DNA of 64,000 nucleotides from Galerina marginata (Eukaryota > Basidiomycota > Agaricomycetes > Agaricales > Galerinaceae): assembly GCA_023014335.1 (NCBI GenBank), contig JAECYW010000005.1:2294001-2358000 (forward strand), written 5' to 3'. Positions 50,710-62,188 of the stretch are shown here, in pieces; position 1 is the first letter of the stretch, and every line of letters begins with the position of its first letter. The notes beneath the pieces are model-generated. The model made no database searches. It saw only the letters and a list, made by a program, of their open reading frames with translations, and had not been told where the DNA came from. A program made the translations under genes and the position numbers.

Positions 50710-53146
50710 ATGGACGTTGTAAGTATGTTTTAAACTCCAAAAACATGGAAGCCACTGAAAATATATTATAGGACGCAGACCAGCCGACGCGACGTTCACC
50801 GTTCATCAACTTTTTTGATGTTTCGAACAACTTTCCGTTCCAGGACCCGCGTCCTGAACATATTCGAGATCGTCGGGCTTCACTAGACGACACTCTCATA
50901 TTCGACATTCTGCTAGCCTCTGGAGGCATCAAAAGCACAAATTCTCTGTACCCCCCAGAAACACCACAGGGCCTGCAGGAATTACTGGACGCCATCGAAT
51001 CCTCGCACTATGACAGGCTGAAGAAGGACTGTCTGGTTTATTTTCTGTTGAAGTGGCATCAAGACGGGCGAGAGCGCCACTTCCAGCAACAGAGGTGCAT
51101 TCCACCCCAGTTTGCCGCGCTCGCAGACGCGTATTGGCACCTGGATACGGGCATAGATGTTCCGGTGCGTCAATCTTGGCTTCCTTGGATTCTCGTTAAG
51201 TTAAAGTCTTTCTACGACAGAGAGCGGTGGCTATTCTCTCGGATGCGCGGTTGAACAGAGACTACTCGTCGAAAATCATTCGCGCTATTTCTCTCACACC
51301 GGACAAGGAGGCGTTGGTGCGACGATATATCCAGACAGCAAAGCCACTGCTGGTCGAACCGGAAGACATCGAGTGCTACGCGTTGGCACTGGCAGATTCG
51401 AGCATTTTGGAAGCGTGGCAGTTCTCACGTACTTTCAATGAACAAGATCCCATGCGTACGCGGTTGTTTAAAGAGATTCTAGGATGGTCGGTCACACGTA
51501 CGAGAAACCCGATTATTTAATTGCTGCGTTTTACTGAAAATTATATAGCAAAACCCCGTCCAGCTGCTCTGAAGCAACTTCTTGTTCTACCATTCTCCAG
51601 TTTCGAAGAATCCCTCTTCAACACTTACGTTCAAAAGCCGCCTACCACTCTCGAGTTTTCGCAGGTGGCAATCCTCCAAGACCTCATCTGTGTACGTCTC
51701 ATACAAGGCGGACGATACTCAGAGGCAATCAAGCTTGATCGCCAGTTCACATCCATAACTCCTCCAAAACATCTCAAACTGACAAAAGACCGTTCACAAA
51801 TGGTGCAGCAGGTGTACACCTCCCTCCCTTCAGTCGAACGGTCCCTTATCGAGCTCGAGCTCGATCCAACGCAGCCGCAGGCGACGCCCTTAGTTCCTAA
51901 ACCAGCAACTCCGCAAGTGCACAAGCCTCCTGCCGCACAAGAGCCTCAGGACATGTCTTTATCTCAGTCATGGGAGGACGTCCGAATGCCAGCCACTCTG
52001 GTCAACAATTCTGCTTCTACGCCATTGCGTGAAGTCCGTGTTCCGGCTGCCCCACTTACCTTTGGAGGCACACCACTCCATGCATCGACCTCGATACCTA
52101 GTGCACCTCCAATATTGCCCGTTAATTTCAGTGCCATAGCCAGTGGAAGTGGCTCTACGCCGAGGAAGAGCCTTCCTCTGACTTCCTCGGTACTAGGCTC
52201 TGCAAAACCTCGGTTAAGCGGGGTAGGCACTCGCATGGCCTTTGGAAATGGCTCTGCGATCGCTTCTCCTGCAAGTAGTATGAAGCTCCCACCTGCCAAC
52301 CCGGTTCAAGGACACGCGTTTGTCTCGGCAAGCCAGCAGCAAAACGCGTTCTATCAACCTCCTCCTGCGAAGACAAATGGGGTGAAGCGCGCCTTTGAGG
52401 AAGATACGAATCGTAGTCCTGAACGCGCCAATAACGCATCTGCGCGTACCGCTGATGATGTGGAGATGGAGGCTGAGAACGAGGACACCAGCTTTGAACA
52501 TGATAAACCGGACGGGAAGAAGAAAAATGGGAATGCGGAGCAACCGGATGATGACGAAGATATTGCATTGGAGTACTCCGTGTTTGCGGCGAAGAAAAAA
52601 CGTGTGGCTCCTCAGCCTTCGAAGAGGAAAGTGACTCCCAAGATCCCGCCTGGTTCATTTGCGGGCTCGGAAGATGACGATGTGATGATGGATGACGACC
52701 AGGAAGAAGAGGAAAAGACTCGGAGGACACGTACTTCGAGGAGCACGGCCACCCGTACGAGCAAGGCGCAAGCACAAACACAGACCCAGACAGTGTCCAA
52801 GCCGCCGGCGAAGAAAGCCCGACAAATCAAAGAGAAGGACCTGAGCAGGAGCATACCGGGCTCATTAATGATGGACGACGAAGAGGAAGAGGAGGAAGAG
52901 GACCAAGTCGCTCCGCTGCGCGCCCCTTCTCCGCATCCCAGGAGGCCAGTGCGTAAATCACGCTCCGCTGCGTCTGTGGAAATGGCAGATGAGAGCGAGG
53001 GTGTGCAGACAAGGCGGCGGTCGACGCGGTTGACGGTGGGCGGCGCTGGGAGTGCTGGAGGGAGTGCAAATGGCGGGTCACCGGAGCCGCCGCTTCCGAA
53101 GGCGAAAAAAGCGACACGGGCTAGTGGGGCTAGGAAGAAGCGGTAG
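50710..53146 (+). CDS. ELYS-like domain protein (nuclear pore/chromatin), 758 aa, 4 exons
   Basis: Exons 50710-50718, 50772-51164, 51221-51497 and 51549-53146 total 2277 nt. Residues about 20-330 are alpha-helical and match the ELYS-like domain: LFDILLASGGI-type start, DCLVYFLLKWHQDGRER, FAALADAYWHLDTGIDVP, RAVAILSDARLNRDYSSKI, ALADSSILEAWQFSRTFNEQ and PAALKQLLVLPFSSFEESLF. The rest is disordered, with acidic runs (DDDEDIALEYSVFAAKKKR, DDEEEEEEEDQ), basic patches and a Lys/Arg-rich tail, which suits chromatin or nuclear pore binding. In animals ELYS anchors the Nup107 complex to chromatin; the fungal protein has only the helical domain plus a tail. Exon 1 is just nine bases. The exon 3 donor is placed at 51498 (GTACGA), which removes the in-frame stop that follows. 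Confidence 0.8.
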
Positions 53147-53823
53147 ACGATGGTCTATATGGGCCCTTGGTGTGTAATTGTATATATGTGCATGCATCTT
53201 TTTTGTTTTGCTTTCGCTGTTTTTTTTTCTTCACTTATGACTTGACAATGTTTTCGCCATTACTTAATGAATAATTGTCAGATGTAGCTTGGTCAACGGA
53301 TGTGATGCAACTCATATCTATGATTTAATATGAGATACCGTTTGGATGATGAAGACACCTCGCTCCTTTCTTCAACTCGACCGGCCTGATATACTGCACA
53401 TAACGATGTCAACTACCTCATCGTTTCGTAGCTCTAAGCTGCAGATCATTGAATTTTTCCAGTGATCCACAAGGCCCAGGACGGGTCACAAGGTTATCTT
53501 CATAAAGCGACAACTTCAACGAAAATTTGCTTTGGGCGAGGTACAACGTACTCCATGCGATGCAGTTACGCACAATCTGGAAAGGATTAGTGTGAGATTC
53601 GGAACACGCCGCCGAGCTAGGCTCAGCGTCGGTTCCGCCTCGGGAGTTAGGTCGGTCCAACCACTCCATCCTGTATTACACGATGCTCTAACCAAAATAT
53701 TCTGATTCAAGGATGCCCGCCTTTAGCCATTACTTAGTATTCAAATCTCATCTGACAAAATATGCAGCTAAATAAGTCAGCCTCTTCACCATACTCGTAA
53801 TTACCGAGGATCATCGCTTCGTC
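53147..53823. other. Intergenic upstream of GH16 gene
   Basis: About 680 bp. T-rich just after the ELYS stop; no supported frame. Confidence 0.4.
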
Positions 53824-53830
53824 ATATAAT
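53824..53830 (+). promoter_or_regulatory. TATA-like element of GH16 gene
   Basis: ATATAAT, 70 nt upstream of the ATG at 53894. Confidence 0.4.
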
Positions 53831-53893
53831 ACGACGACTAACTTCCTCGGCTCTGTCACCCAATCCCCCCTCTCTTGTGCTTGTACTTTCGAC

Positions 53894-55637
53894 ATGCAGT
53901 CATTGGCTGTCAGCCTCCTCCTGTCTTTTCTCTGCCTGCAGCGCACCTCAGCGCACCTGGGCCTCCTACCTACGCATCGCTACGACCTAGTGCAAGACTA
54001 CTCCGGGGATGCCTTCTTCAACGATTGGGATTTTTACGGGAGTTATGATAACCTGACGTGGGGTGCGCTAAACGCCTTGTGTCATTTCGTCTCTTACATT
54101 TTCTTCCACTCGTTTGTGTTTGTGGTGTAGGAGATGTGAACTGGCTCGATAGGACCAATGCAACGGACAAGAAACTCGCCTTTACGAACGACGTTGGAAA
54201 CGCCATCCTTAAAGTGGACAACAGCACCGACGTGGCCTGGGGCGAAAAACGGGATTCGGTTCGTAGGCCAAACAGCTCTCACTTTAGTTTGTTGCCTCGC
54301 TCACCAGACTATTGTAGATTCGAATCACGACCAAAGCTGCATATGGTCTTGGCACAATTTGGATTGCCGATATCGTTCATTTACCCTTTGGATGCTCTGT
54401 ATGTTTGCCATACCGATTGACGCTCCCGCCCTTGCCGAATTTGTTTATACCTAAATTTAGGTCTGGCCAGCGCTTTGGACTAAAGGCCCGACTTGGCCGC
54501 AAGATGGCGAGATCGAGTGAGTCTTCTTCAGAAAAGTAGCAATTTTTGACTTACCTTTTTCGTCACCTTTCTAGTATCGTCGAAGCTATCAACATGATGC
54601 AAAACAATCAAATGGCCCTCCACACAAGCCCCGGATGCAAACACACCTCTACTACACCCTCTACTCAGCTTGGAACATCCGTGGAACTCGACTGTTCAAC
54701 CCCGGCTGGCTGCACTGTGGTCGAAAATGCGCCTAACAGCTTCGGCGAGGGTTTCAACAGTGCAGGAGGAGGCGTATTCGCTACGCAGTTTGACGCCTCT
54801 GGGTAGGGGTTTTAATTTGCTTTTTTACATGCACGAACTCGGCTAACGCGCGACTTCGATTATCTAGAATTTTGTAAGGACCTTTTGATTGTCCGACCAA
54901 GCAAAGATTGGCTGACGTCTTTTATCATCCGCATTTCAGCATCTGGTTTTGGGGGGTGCGTTTGTCAACATTATCGCTCATTTTAAGTCCACTGATTGCC
55001 AAAATCGTTTAGCGGCATGAAATACCTAAATCGATCGCCTCCGAAATTTCCACAACTATGATCTCCACTGACGACTGGGGCATTCCGTCAGCCAATTATT
55101 CGTCCGGCCCCGACTGCGATATGCCGACTTATTTCTCAGCGCAGAACATAGTTCTCGACATCACCCTGTGCGGGGGCTGGTAAATATTTCCTAATATACT
55201 TGGTCAACGTATTTTAACCACCAAAAATAATCTAGGGCTGGAAACCCTGACATTTACACCCCTCAGTGTGGGGCGCAAGGCCCTACAGGCAAATGTGTAA
55301 GTCGCCCACCTTCATGTTACCTTCGTAAACAAACGAGTTTGATATCCGTATTTCAATGTAGTACGATGACAACGTGGTTGGCGAAGGAAGCGCGAAGAAG
55401 TACGACGATGCCTACTTTGAAATCAAGTACCTTCGCGCTTACACTGACGGTCAAGCCACCGCCGTCACCAACCGCGCAGTGCCGCCCGTTGGGAGCATAA
55501 AGGAGAGCGGGACTGACACGGCTATGACTAGAACCGTTGCGGAGAAAAGTCGTGCTACTAATCTTCGATCTTTCGCTTCGCTTGTTTGGACGAGCGTAGC
55601 CAGCATGGTAGGACTGATGGCGGTGTTTATATTGTAA
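53894..55637 (+). CDS. Secreted GH16 beta-glucanase (laminarinase-like), probably GPI-anchored (395 aa, 10 exons)
   Basis: Signal peptide MQSLAVSLLLSFLCLQRTSA, then a GH16 domain: YDLVQDYSGDAFFNDWDFYG, KRDSIRITTKAAYGLG and FGCSVWPALWTKGPTWPQDG. The catalytic motif is EIDIVE (E143, D145, E148). Further blocks are HTSPGCKH, GGGVFATQFDASG and IWFWGRHEIPKSI. A C-terminal hydrophobic stretch (SVASMVGLMAVFIL) after a Ser/Thr/Arg-rich part suggests a GPI-anchor signal. The expected activity is hydrolysis or remodelling of beta-1,3(1,4)-glucan in the wall. Exons: 53894-54062, 54131-54258, 54318-54398, 54461-54516, 54575-54802, 54868-54873, 54940-54955, 55013-55179, 55236-55296, 55362-55637. The sum is 1188 nt, in phase. 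Exons 6 and 7 are 6 and 16 nt; the intron after exon 2 has a GTTCGT donor. Confidence 0.85.
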
Positions 55638-56138
55638 TTTATTCAATGAACACACGAGGGTCAATTTGTATCAAGTACTCCTGGTGGCGTTGGTGTAGAA
55701 AGTGAAAATCAAATTACTATTGAATTATGAATGAATATTCAGGACTTCGGAGGGTGGTTGATAGCGACGTCACTGTTACAAGGGTGAGTGTGACTGCTCA
55801 ATTTACGAGTTTTGCTCAACGTTGATGGCGTTCTGCACAAGTTCTGCACGGCGTTCTTTCCTATGTAGTACGGATGCCCTCCTCAATTTGTGATTAATCT
55901 GGTTAGCATCGCTATTCGTCATTTTCGATCAGGAAATGGCTTGGCCGCGGATCCGCTCAAATGTGGAACAAGGCGACTCATACCTCATACCTCATACCTT
56001 ACTCGACGTCTCAGAACTTTGTACACGGAGGCTGGAGCCAGTCCGATGACCTAGAAGAACCGCTCAAGAGTTGCTCAAGAGCCGCCTTCATCCTAATATC
56101 ATCCAACCAAACACCGATTTTTATCTAGAATCAGGAGG
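55638..56138. other. Intergenic with three copies of TCATACC
   Basis: 500 bp. A 7-bp word (TCATACC) is repeated three times in tandem at about 55979-55999. No gene. Confidence 0.4.
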
Positions 56139-57893
56139 ATGTCAGTTACGCTAGGAAACACCAAGGGTGCCGGTTTTCTAGGTTGTGTGTTGGGGTCCAT
56201 GTGAGTCCGAATATTCTCTGAATAGGACATCATTGTGATGATGTACAATAGCTTCTTTGGTATTTCCCTCGTTCAGGTTTATCTCTATTATGTCCAATAC
56301 CCAAAGGACTGGTTATTTCAAAAAGTCGTGGTACGTATTCCGGTGCTTCAACGCTCCTATCACTATCTCTTACTTTGCGTGAAGGTAGCGCTGCTCTTGT
56401 ACCAATGCGTACTTCTTTTCTTATCGCACATCCTGAGGTTTGTTTTTAGGGCTCTAGACACTACTCATACAGCAGTGGCAATCTATACTGTCTATTACTA
56501 TGTGGTTGAAGAGGTTGAACACCTGTCGGTCCGACACTCGGTCGTGTGGTGAGTTGTCAGGACCTCATATGATACCGAATCGTCGACTAACAATGCACAT
56601 ATCGAATGTCTCGTTATAGGAGCATCAAAGTGAGCCTCGCAGTCCCATTTATCTTCGATCACCTATTAGATGACTATGCAGGTTCTCGTGCTATTTGACG
56701 TACGTGTTATGCTTTCACCCTGTCGTCCATTACAGTCTTAACCTCCATATACGATAGGTCATCATCCTTCTTTCTGTGCAAAGGTGAATCAAAATACCAA
56801 TGTTAGCAGCAAAAAGAATCTTTAACCATGGTTCCCAGCTAGTTTGTACACCATGAGAATCTGGAAACGTGCGTATTCAGCGGTGTCCTTTGGCACTAAT
56901 ATGCGACCTAAATAACATTTAAGTTGGAAGCCACTTTTCTCGAACTTGGCCAGCTATCATTGTGAGTGATACAATACCGTGTTTTCCACCTAACTCAATA
57001 CCCATTCGAGATCGTTGGTCAAGCCGGTGCATACGGTGAGAAGGCTTCTCATTACCACCTCTATAAGAACTAATTAGCATTAAAGTGGTTGGAATATGTG
57101 GGTCTGTCAAAAAATCTGTTTGGAAAGTCGTTGAACGGCCTCAATAACATCCAGTGCTAGCGTACCATTCGTAAGTTTATCAACGGGGACTTCTTGCATA
57201 TCTTTTTTATCTCAAATCTTACCAAACAGATTCACCTTGAGAGCATGGGCCGAATTGCCGCACATGACAGTAAGCAGTCCACGCAGGGGACATCTATTTT
57301 GAAGACTAATGGGTCATGTCGATTACGACCATCTGAAGTCGGTCATCAAAGCTACCTTCTCGTATGCTACAGGCTTCGACATCGTGCTCGCGGGTTCAAT
57401 GTGTTACTACCTTAATAAGACTAGGAACCGAACGTGTTTCCGGCGGTGCGCTATTCTTTCATTTTGCAGGTGAATTAACCTACCGAATCCCCCTCGCAGA
57501 ACGAGCAATCGCATTGTCACCATCATGCGATATATCTTGATATCTGGGGCCGTAACTAGGTGCTTCATATTTTTTCCATTCACTGCTCGGCTGATGTTGA
57601 CGAAATTTGTCAGTGCGACTTCACTTGCCATTCTTATCTGCGCAAGTTCAGTTTCAATTTCGGTCAGCATTTTACTGACCTCGTCCCAGTATGTCGTAAT
57701 GCCAGAAAATCTCATTTTCCTTGGCATCACATTCATCGTAACAAAAGGTGCGCGCAGTGAACCTTTTTGTCTCCTAATGCTAACCGTCACCCAATGTTAA
57801 CCAAAAGTATACATCAATAGTTACATGGCTTTGTACGCGCCTCAATACCATTCTATCCGTTGTTCGTTAGCTAACCTTTTTCTACCAGGTTAA
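56139..57893 (+). CDS. Multi-span membrane protein, DUF6534-like (Agaricomycete seven-span type)
   Basis: Reads as the common basidiomycete family whose members start LGxxLGS..YG and end with YTNSLLATLN-like sequence. Exon 1 (from 56139) gives MSVTLGNTKGAGFLGCVLGS. Joined at the ACAATAG acceptor (about 56250) it continues IFFGISLVQVYLYYVQYPKD, then RALDTTHTAVAIYTVYYYVV, SIKVSLAVPFIFDHLL, SLYTMRIWK, SVIKATFSYATGFDIVLAGS then MCYYLNKTRN, NRIVTIMRYILISGA, and near the end VYINSYMALYAPQYHSIR. Blocks appear in the right family order with splice-like ends between them, so the gene may be intact. I could not fix all of its roughly nine exons, and the 56870-57230 part is weak. Function unknown. Confidence 0.55.
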
Positions 57894-58628
57894 ATGCGCG
57901 GTCTTCAACTCGAGGAAGGCCTTCCCCCTACAAGACGGAAGACCGAATCACATATCTAAGATCGGACGGAGGGCTACAGCAACGAAGAAAGACCGCCTCC
58001 TCTAATCACAAAGGCGACGAAATCCATTCTGTACTTCCATTTCATTATTATATTCATCGACCGCTAACTCTGGAAGCAGGACTCGTTCCAGTTATCGTCC
58101 GTTAGTACACACAGCGGGGCCGATACGACGCTGGGTGGTACTCAATCAGAACCTCCATGCGTCAGTGTAGGTCTTGCTTCAAATCTGTGATGAAATTTAC
58201 ATTCATAGAATATTGACTATTGCTCCTTCCTTCCTCCAGATCCAAATTCATCATACAGAAGAGAGGCGCGTTGACGAAGGCACTCAATACTCAAGTCAAG
58301 TCTAATTTCCAAAACGAATAGTCTGGATGCCGCATTCTCTTGGTGCTGGCCGAAAATTAAATCGTCCCAGTTATCTTCTTCATCATCATAAAATACTTGT
58401 GTATTTTTCTCCCAGCATTGAGTTGTATCTTAAAATGCTGAAATTAAAAGCCCCGTGTGACCACTGGGCGCTGAGCAGCGTGATTGGCTCACGTTTAGTC
58501 TATCACTAATCTTTCATCCTCGACACAAGTGTTCTTCTACTTGTCTCCTAACATCTTTCTCGCCATTTACTTAGCAATATCCATTCCGAGCCATAGTCAC
58601 GGTTCAAGTTCGTGAAGTCAAGAAAGCG
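57894..58628. other. Intergenic upstream of F-box copy F
   Basis: 735 bp with no supported gene. The last 100 bp are C/T-rich and probably the leader of the F-box gene. Confidence 0.4.
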
Positions 58629-59788
58629 ATGGGCCTTCTTCCGCCAGAGTTGCTACGTTTCTTGATGGAAGACTTGAAATCCGAGCGCAGCACTCTTTAT
58701 GCCCTTACTTTGACCTCGAGAGCGATGCGATGTGAAGCAACGCGCCTCCTCTACGCCTCTATGACCGACTCCAGCGGAACAGCTCATTTCAAATTCCTTT
58801 CGACAATCCAGAGATTCCCAGCTGAACTCGCCCCACTGGTGCGGGTATACCATCTTCCTACTGTTCTGCACAAAGGGACTCGGGGCCAAAATGGCGTATG
58901 GCGTCTTATCCTCCAATGTCTGCCGCTCATGATAAACTTGAAGGAACTTGCCTTCCACCAAATTATCGGGTCGCCTTCGAATATACTCCCTCCTCTGGGA
59001 AAAGATTGCCGGGCCCCCTTCCAGCTCTATAGATTCAGCTGGAACTGGAACTCTGCTGTCCACCTCAAAGGTCGCACATATGAAGAGCAAGCGCTCAGCT
59101 TCCTGGAAACGCAACATGAATTGACCTCACTTCAATGGTCATCTTCCAGTTGTGTCGCTGCATCGTTTCCGACCAATGCCTGTCGAAAACTCAAATATAT
59201 AGAAGGGAACATAAATACTGTCATGATGTTTCTTCCTTCTCGGTCGGTCACCGAGCTTCGTTGGCTCAATCCATGGCGGCATTACAGCAAAACATTTGAA
59301 GACATTCAAGGGCTGGTAGAGCTTGAAAGGTTGCATTCTTTTTCCATCGAATCGTATTCTTACTTGCGCGTCATGACGTTGTTTTCCATGAATAATGCTC
59401 GCTGTGTAGCGTTATCTTGTTTGGAGGCCCTCGAGTTCTGTCTTGGGCGTCTCGACGATCGCAATCCCACCGACGTACGTTTCACTTTCTCGGCATGTGC
59501 TTGACAATTTTTTTTGACCTTCCATCTATGCAGTTAGTCACGGTGGTGTCCAGTTTTCCTCGCCTCAGGAAGTTGGTAATTACGAATATTGACAAGAGTC
59601 CCCCACACCGGATTTGGGCTCCGGATGGCCTCAACCCTCAAATTCGGCAACTTTTTGAAAAATGTACCCAACTAAGATACGTCGACATCTCATGGGATGC
59701 CGACGATATCTACCGACGATGGGTCGATGGGTCACCACTTCCAGAACTACTGACGATAGAGAGAGAGAGGATCTTAGAATTGGAATAA
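58629..59788 (+). CDS. F-box family protein, copy F (366 aa), detached from the array
   Basis: Exons 58629-59474 (282 codons) and 59534-59788, intron 59 nt with a GTACGT donor. It belongs to the family at 18.9-26.9 kb but lies about 32 kb away and on the other strand. It starts MGLLPPELLRFLMEDLKS, keeps FKFLSTIQRFPAELAPLVR, NLKELAFHQIIGSPS, and in exon 2 YRRWVDGSPLPELLTIERE. Exon 1 is exactly as long as in copy A, and the intron sits at the same Asp|Val codon boundary. It is intact. Putative SCF adaptor; target unknown. Its 3' neighbour is a broken fragment of a membrane gene. Confidence 0.75.
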
Positions 59789-59838
59789 GGCGGACAACGA
59801 ACGACCTGGACATCACTTGGACAAGCCGGAACCTACGA

Positions 59839-60161
59839 AACGCAGCTTCCCTTTGCTTAAAAAATCTACATTGTTCTACGCCAGCTATACGACGCAATGG
59901 TGTGGATAATACTGGGCCTCTGCTTTCTGTCAATGGCGTCTTTGGTTCTATTGACAGAATATTTCATTTGATAGAAATGATACGGACATATCAATATGCT
60001 TGATGACCTTCAGCGTCTCATTTTAGGGCGTCGTTCATTTTTTGGTCACGATTACTTCCCACTTATGTTGTTTCCTACGTAAAGCTTGCATTTCTGAATC
60101 CTACCACTATAACTTGATACTTGATATGCCGTTTGACTGGAACGTACAGCCGATGGCTTGA
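59839..60161 (+). pseudogene. Decayed last exon of a multi-span membrane gene
   Basis: The DNA matches the last exon of the two intact genes at 60467-61971 and 62189-63731. It begins with the same AACGCAG acceptor followed by CTTCCCTTTGC. It then carries VWIILGLCFLSMASLV in one frame and RKACISESYHYNLILDM in another (compare ISGSYHYSLLFDIL at the end of the minus-strand gene). Stops and frame changes break it, and no upstream exons remain. It sits 50 bp after the stop of F-box copy F. Confidence 0.65.
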
Positions 60162-60464
60162 TCTTGATTTATTTATGAACAAAACCAAGGTCCATTCAAA
60201 TACCAGAGTTCTATTTTATACATGTAGTTGATAATGAATCCATGGTATATTTATGAATAACAGTGCAATTGCCAATTATCAAATCCATGAAGTAAGGAAA
60301 CACTTACACCTACTTAGTCTTGTCGCCCAGTGTACCAATAAGTATTTGCCGTATTGATCAACTTTAATTATGAAAAAACAAGCTCAATCGGTCCGGTAAC
60401 TCTGGGGCTTGAATGGACCTTGGTATTGTTCATAAATAAATCAAGATTAAATTATCGGCTGTAC
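60144..60464. repeat. Inverted repeat, arms 60144-60210 and 60398-60464
   Basis: Two 67-nt arms in opposite orientation differ at about eight positions by eye. Both contain the run CTTGATTTATTTATGAACA and end in GTACAGCCGAT on the outer side. Similarity continues outward into the pseudogene tail on the left and the coding end of the minus-strand gene on the right. The arms are therefore the duplicated 3' flank of one gene family in tail-to-tail position, not transposon ends. The 187-bp centre is unique. Confidence 0.75.
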
Positions 60465-60466
60465 AT

Positions 60467-61971
60467 TCACAGTATATCAAATAACAGGCTATAGTGGTAG
60501 GATCCAGAAATCCAACCTTTACGCAGGGAACGAAAAACGGGAATCAATTGGGACCAGAATAATAAACACAAGCCAGCGGACGTCAAGCTACAGAATGCCT
60601 TGAATGTGAGTATGTCCGCACCATCTGAATAAAATTCAACACTTTGTGGCCATAGAACGGAAAACGCTAAGAAATAAAAGCCAAGTATTATCAACAGTAT
60701 TGTACCGTATAGGTGGTACAAAACAAAATGCATTTTTCGGCCAAGGAAAGCTACGGTTTGTCGGTTCTTTAGTTCTACTGTGTGCTCGAAAAATGGATCG
60801 CAAAGGACTCACAATAACTGGATAGATATCGGAGGAGATTTATCTCAAATTGTGCTGCTGGAGGTGGGAGTGCTACATAACTGGGATATGCCGACTTGAA
60901 GTCCCGTAGTAAAATAAACAGACAATACGCCACTGTTACTGAAACCGCAATGATAAACCCTGCGGAAAACGACAGGACCATGAATTTGGATAGGTCAACC
61001 AGCAATTGAGCCGACTTGGTAGATTCCGGCTCGTGTGGGTCCATCAGTATGTAGGCGTAGATGCGGTTAAAGCAAAAGTAGTTGAACTTGGCCCATTCAA
61101 GGAAAAGAAGGATTGAGCCCGGGTAAAATGATAGGCCAAGTACTGAAAAACGAGGAATCAGCGATCGGGCGTGTTTGTATCATTCTATGAGACTCACCAA
61201 AATTTCTCAACTTTCGCAGAAAAGGGGAATGGTCTTTGAAAAATAGGAATGGCGCAGTGTTGGTGGTGTTTGGTTCATACAGCCCCATACAATATAGTCT
61301 GAATGATTTTGATTAAAAATAAAATTGCCAGTGGTGATTGCACATACAGAGAAGCTAGGACGACAGCAATCATCCAGTCGAGAGTGTTGGCCGCCGTGTT
61401 GAGTCCAAGATAGGCGCAAATGGCCTTCACCATCCCAAAGATTACAACAGCTGATGAGAGGAGGATACGATAGCCAGTGGCCAAGGGACCTCTGTAGGCT
61501 GCAGACCACTCTTCTGACCGATATGAGGGCTTCTTAATTGACAGTGTGCATAGAACACGCCACACAATGTCCATGCAATCATAAGAAAAAACCCAAGAAA
61601 GTTGTTGTGGGTAGTTTCCTTTTAATTCGGAGTCTCCAAGGATGTAGAAGCTTGGAAGAGTTTCCGAGGTAAATTAAGTCTGTAAGCGGAGAGAAGATGA
61701 ACACTGAACTGACGCACAACAAGGAGAGAACCACGCCAATGATCCACTCAAGAGTTGTGGAGGCCATTTCCTTACCCCGATATGTAAGAACGGCCTTGGC
61801 TGTACCTAGTGCAATAGTTGTAATCAAGAAGGACAGTCGATATGGGGTGATCTTCGGATGCCATACCTCTGGAGGCTGGACCACCTCCAGCTTAGAAGTA
61901 GCACCACTAGCAGGCACAACCAAAGCTTCCTTATTATTGATATTTTGTTGCGGGTTGTCTTTTGGCGCCAT
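60467..61971 (-). CDS. Multi-span membrane protein, family M, copy 1 (423 aa, 5 exons)
   Basis: Exons (minus) 61971-61718, 61650-61348, 61298-61198, 61142-60813 and 60750-60467 total 1272 nt. After a soluble, polar N-terminus of about 45 residues (MAPKDNPQQ..., KLEVVQPPEVWHPKITPY) there are eight or nine hydrophobic segments, for example LSFLITTIALGTAKAVLTY, TLEWIIGVVLSL, YRILLSSAVVIFGMVKAICA, LDWMIAVVLASLLYCMGLY and VLSFSAGFIIAVSVTVAYC. No family name comes to mind; lengths and spans do not match common transporters. The exon 2 acceptor was placed at CCAAG because earlier AG sites give stops in both copies. It shares a 217-bp promoter with its paralogue on the plus strand. Confidence 0.65.
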
Positions 61972-62188
61972 AGATGCCTGTGTTTGAATGGACCATAGAT
62001 TACTGGTGCAAGTTGCAAAGAAAGTCGGCTCCGACACGGTGCATTTGCTCACGGTCTCTATTTGTCGCCATTCCGTCAAGCGCTCATTCGTATTGCTTGC
62101 GGAGTTATGTCAGGTTCTTTGTCTGCACCTTCATAAGCTCATCAAGGCTTTATGCAAGCTTTATGGTCTATTGGCACCCCAGGATTCT
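61972..62188. promoter_or_regulatory. 217-bp bidirectional promoter between family M paralogues
   Basis: The two start codons point away from each other with only 217 bp between them. The right half on the plus strand is rich in CTTT and TCAT words. With such a short gap both genes probably share regulatory sites and may be co-expressed (inference). Confidence 0.5.

Noticed and set aside
52155..52781. 208-codon minus-strand frame over the ELYS-type gene
   Set aside because: Antisense to a gene with a recognised domain; low-complexity Ser/His/Pro content.
58653..59117. 154-codon minus-strand frame over F-box copy F, with similar ones over the other copies
   Set aside because: The same shadow appears opposite several paralogues because the coding strand is conserved; there is no independent support.
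60144..60464. Inverted repeat as a MITE or DNA transposon
   Set aside because: Similarity continues beyond the arms into the coding ends of two members of one gene family, and no target-site duplication was seen; it is duplicated 3' flank.
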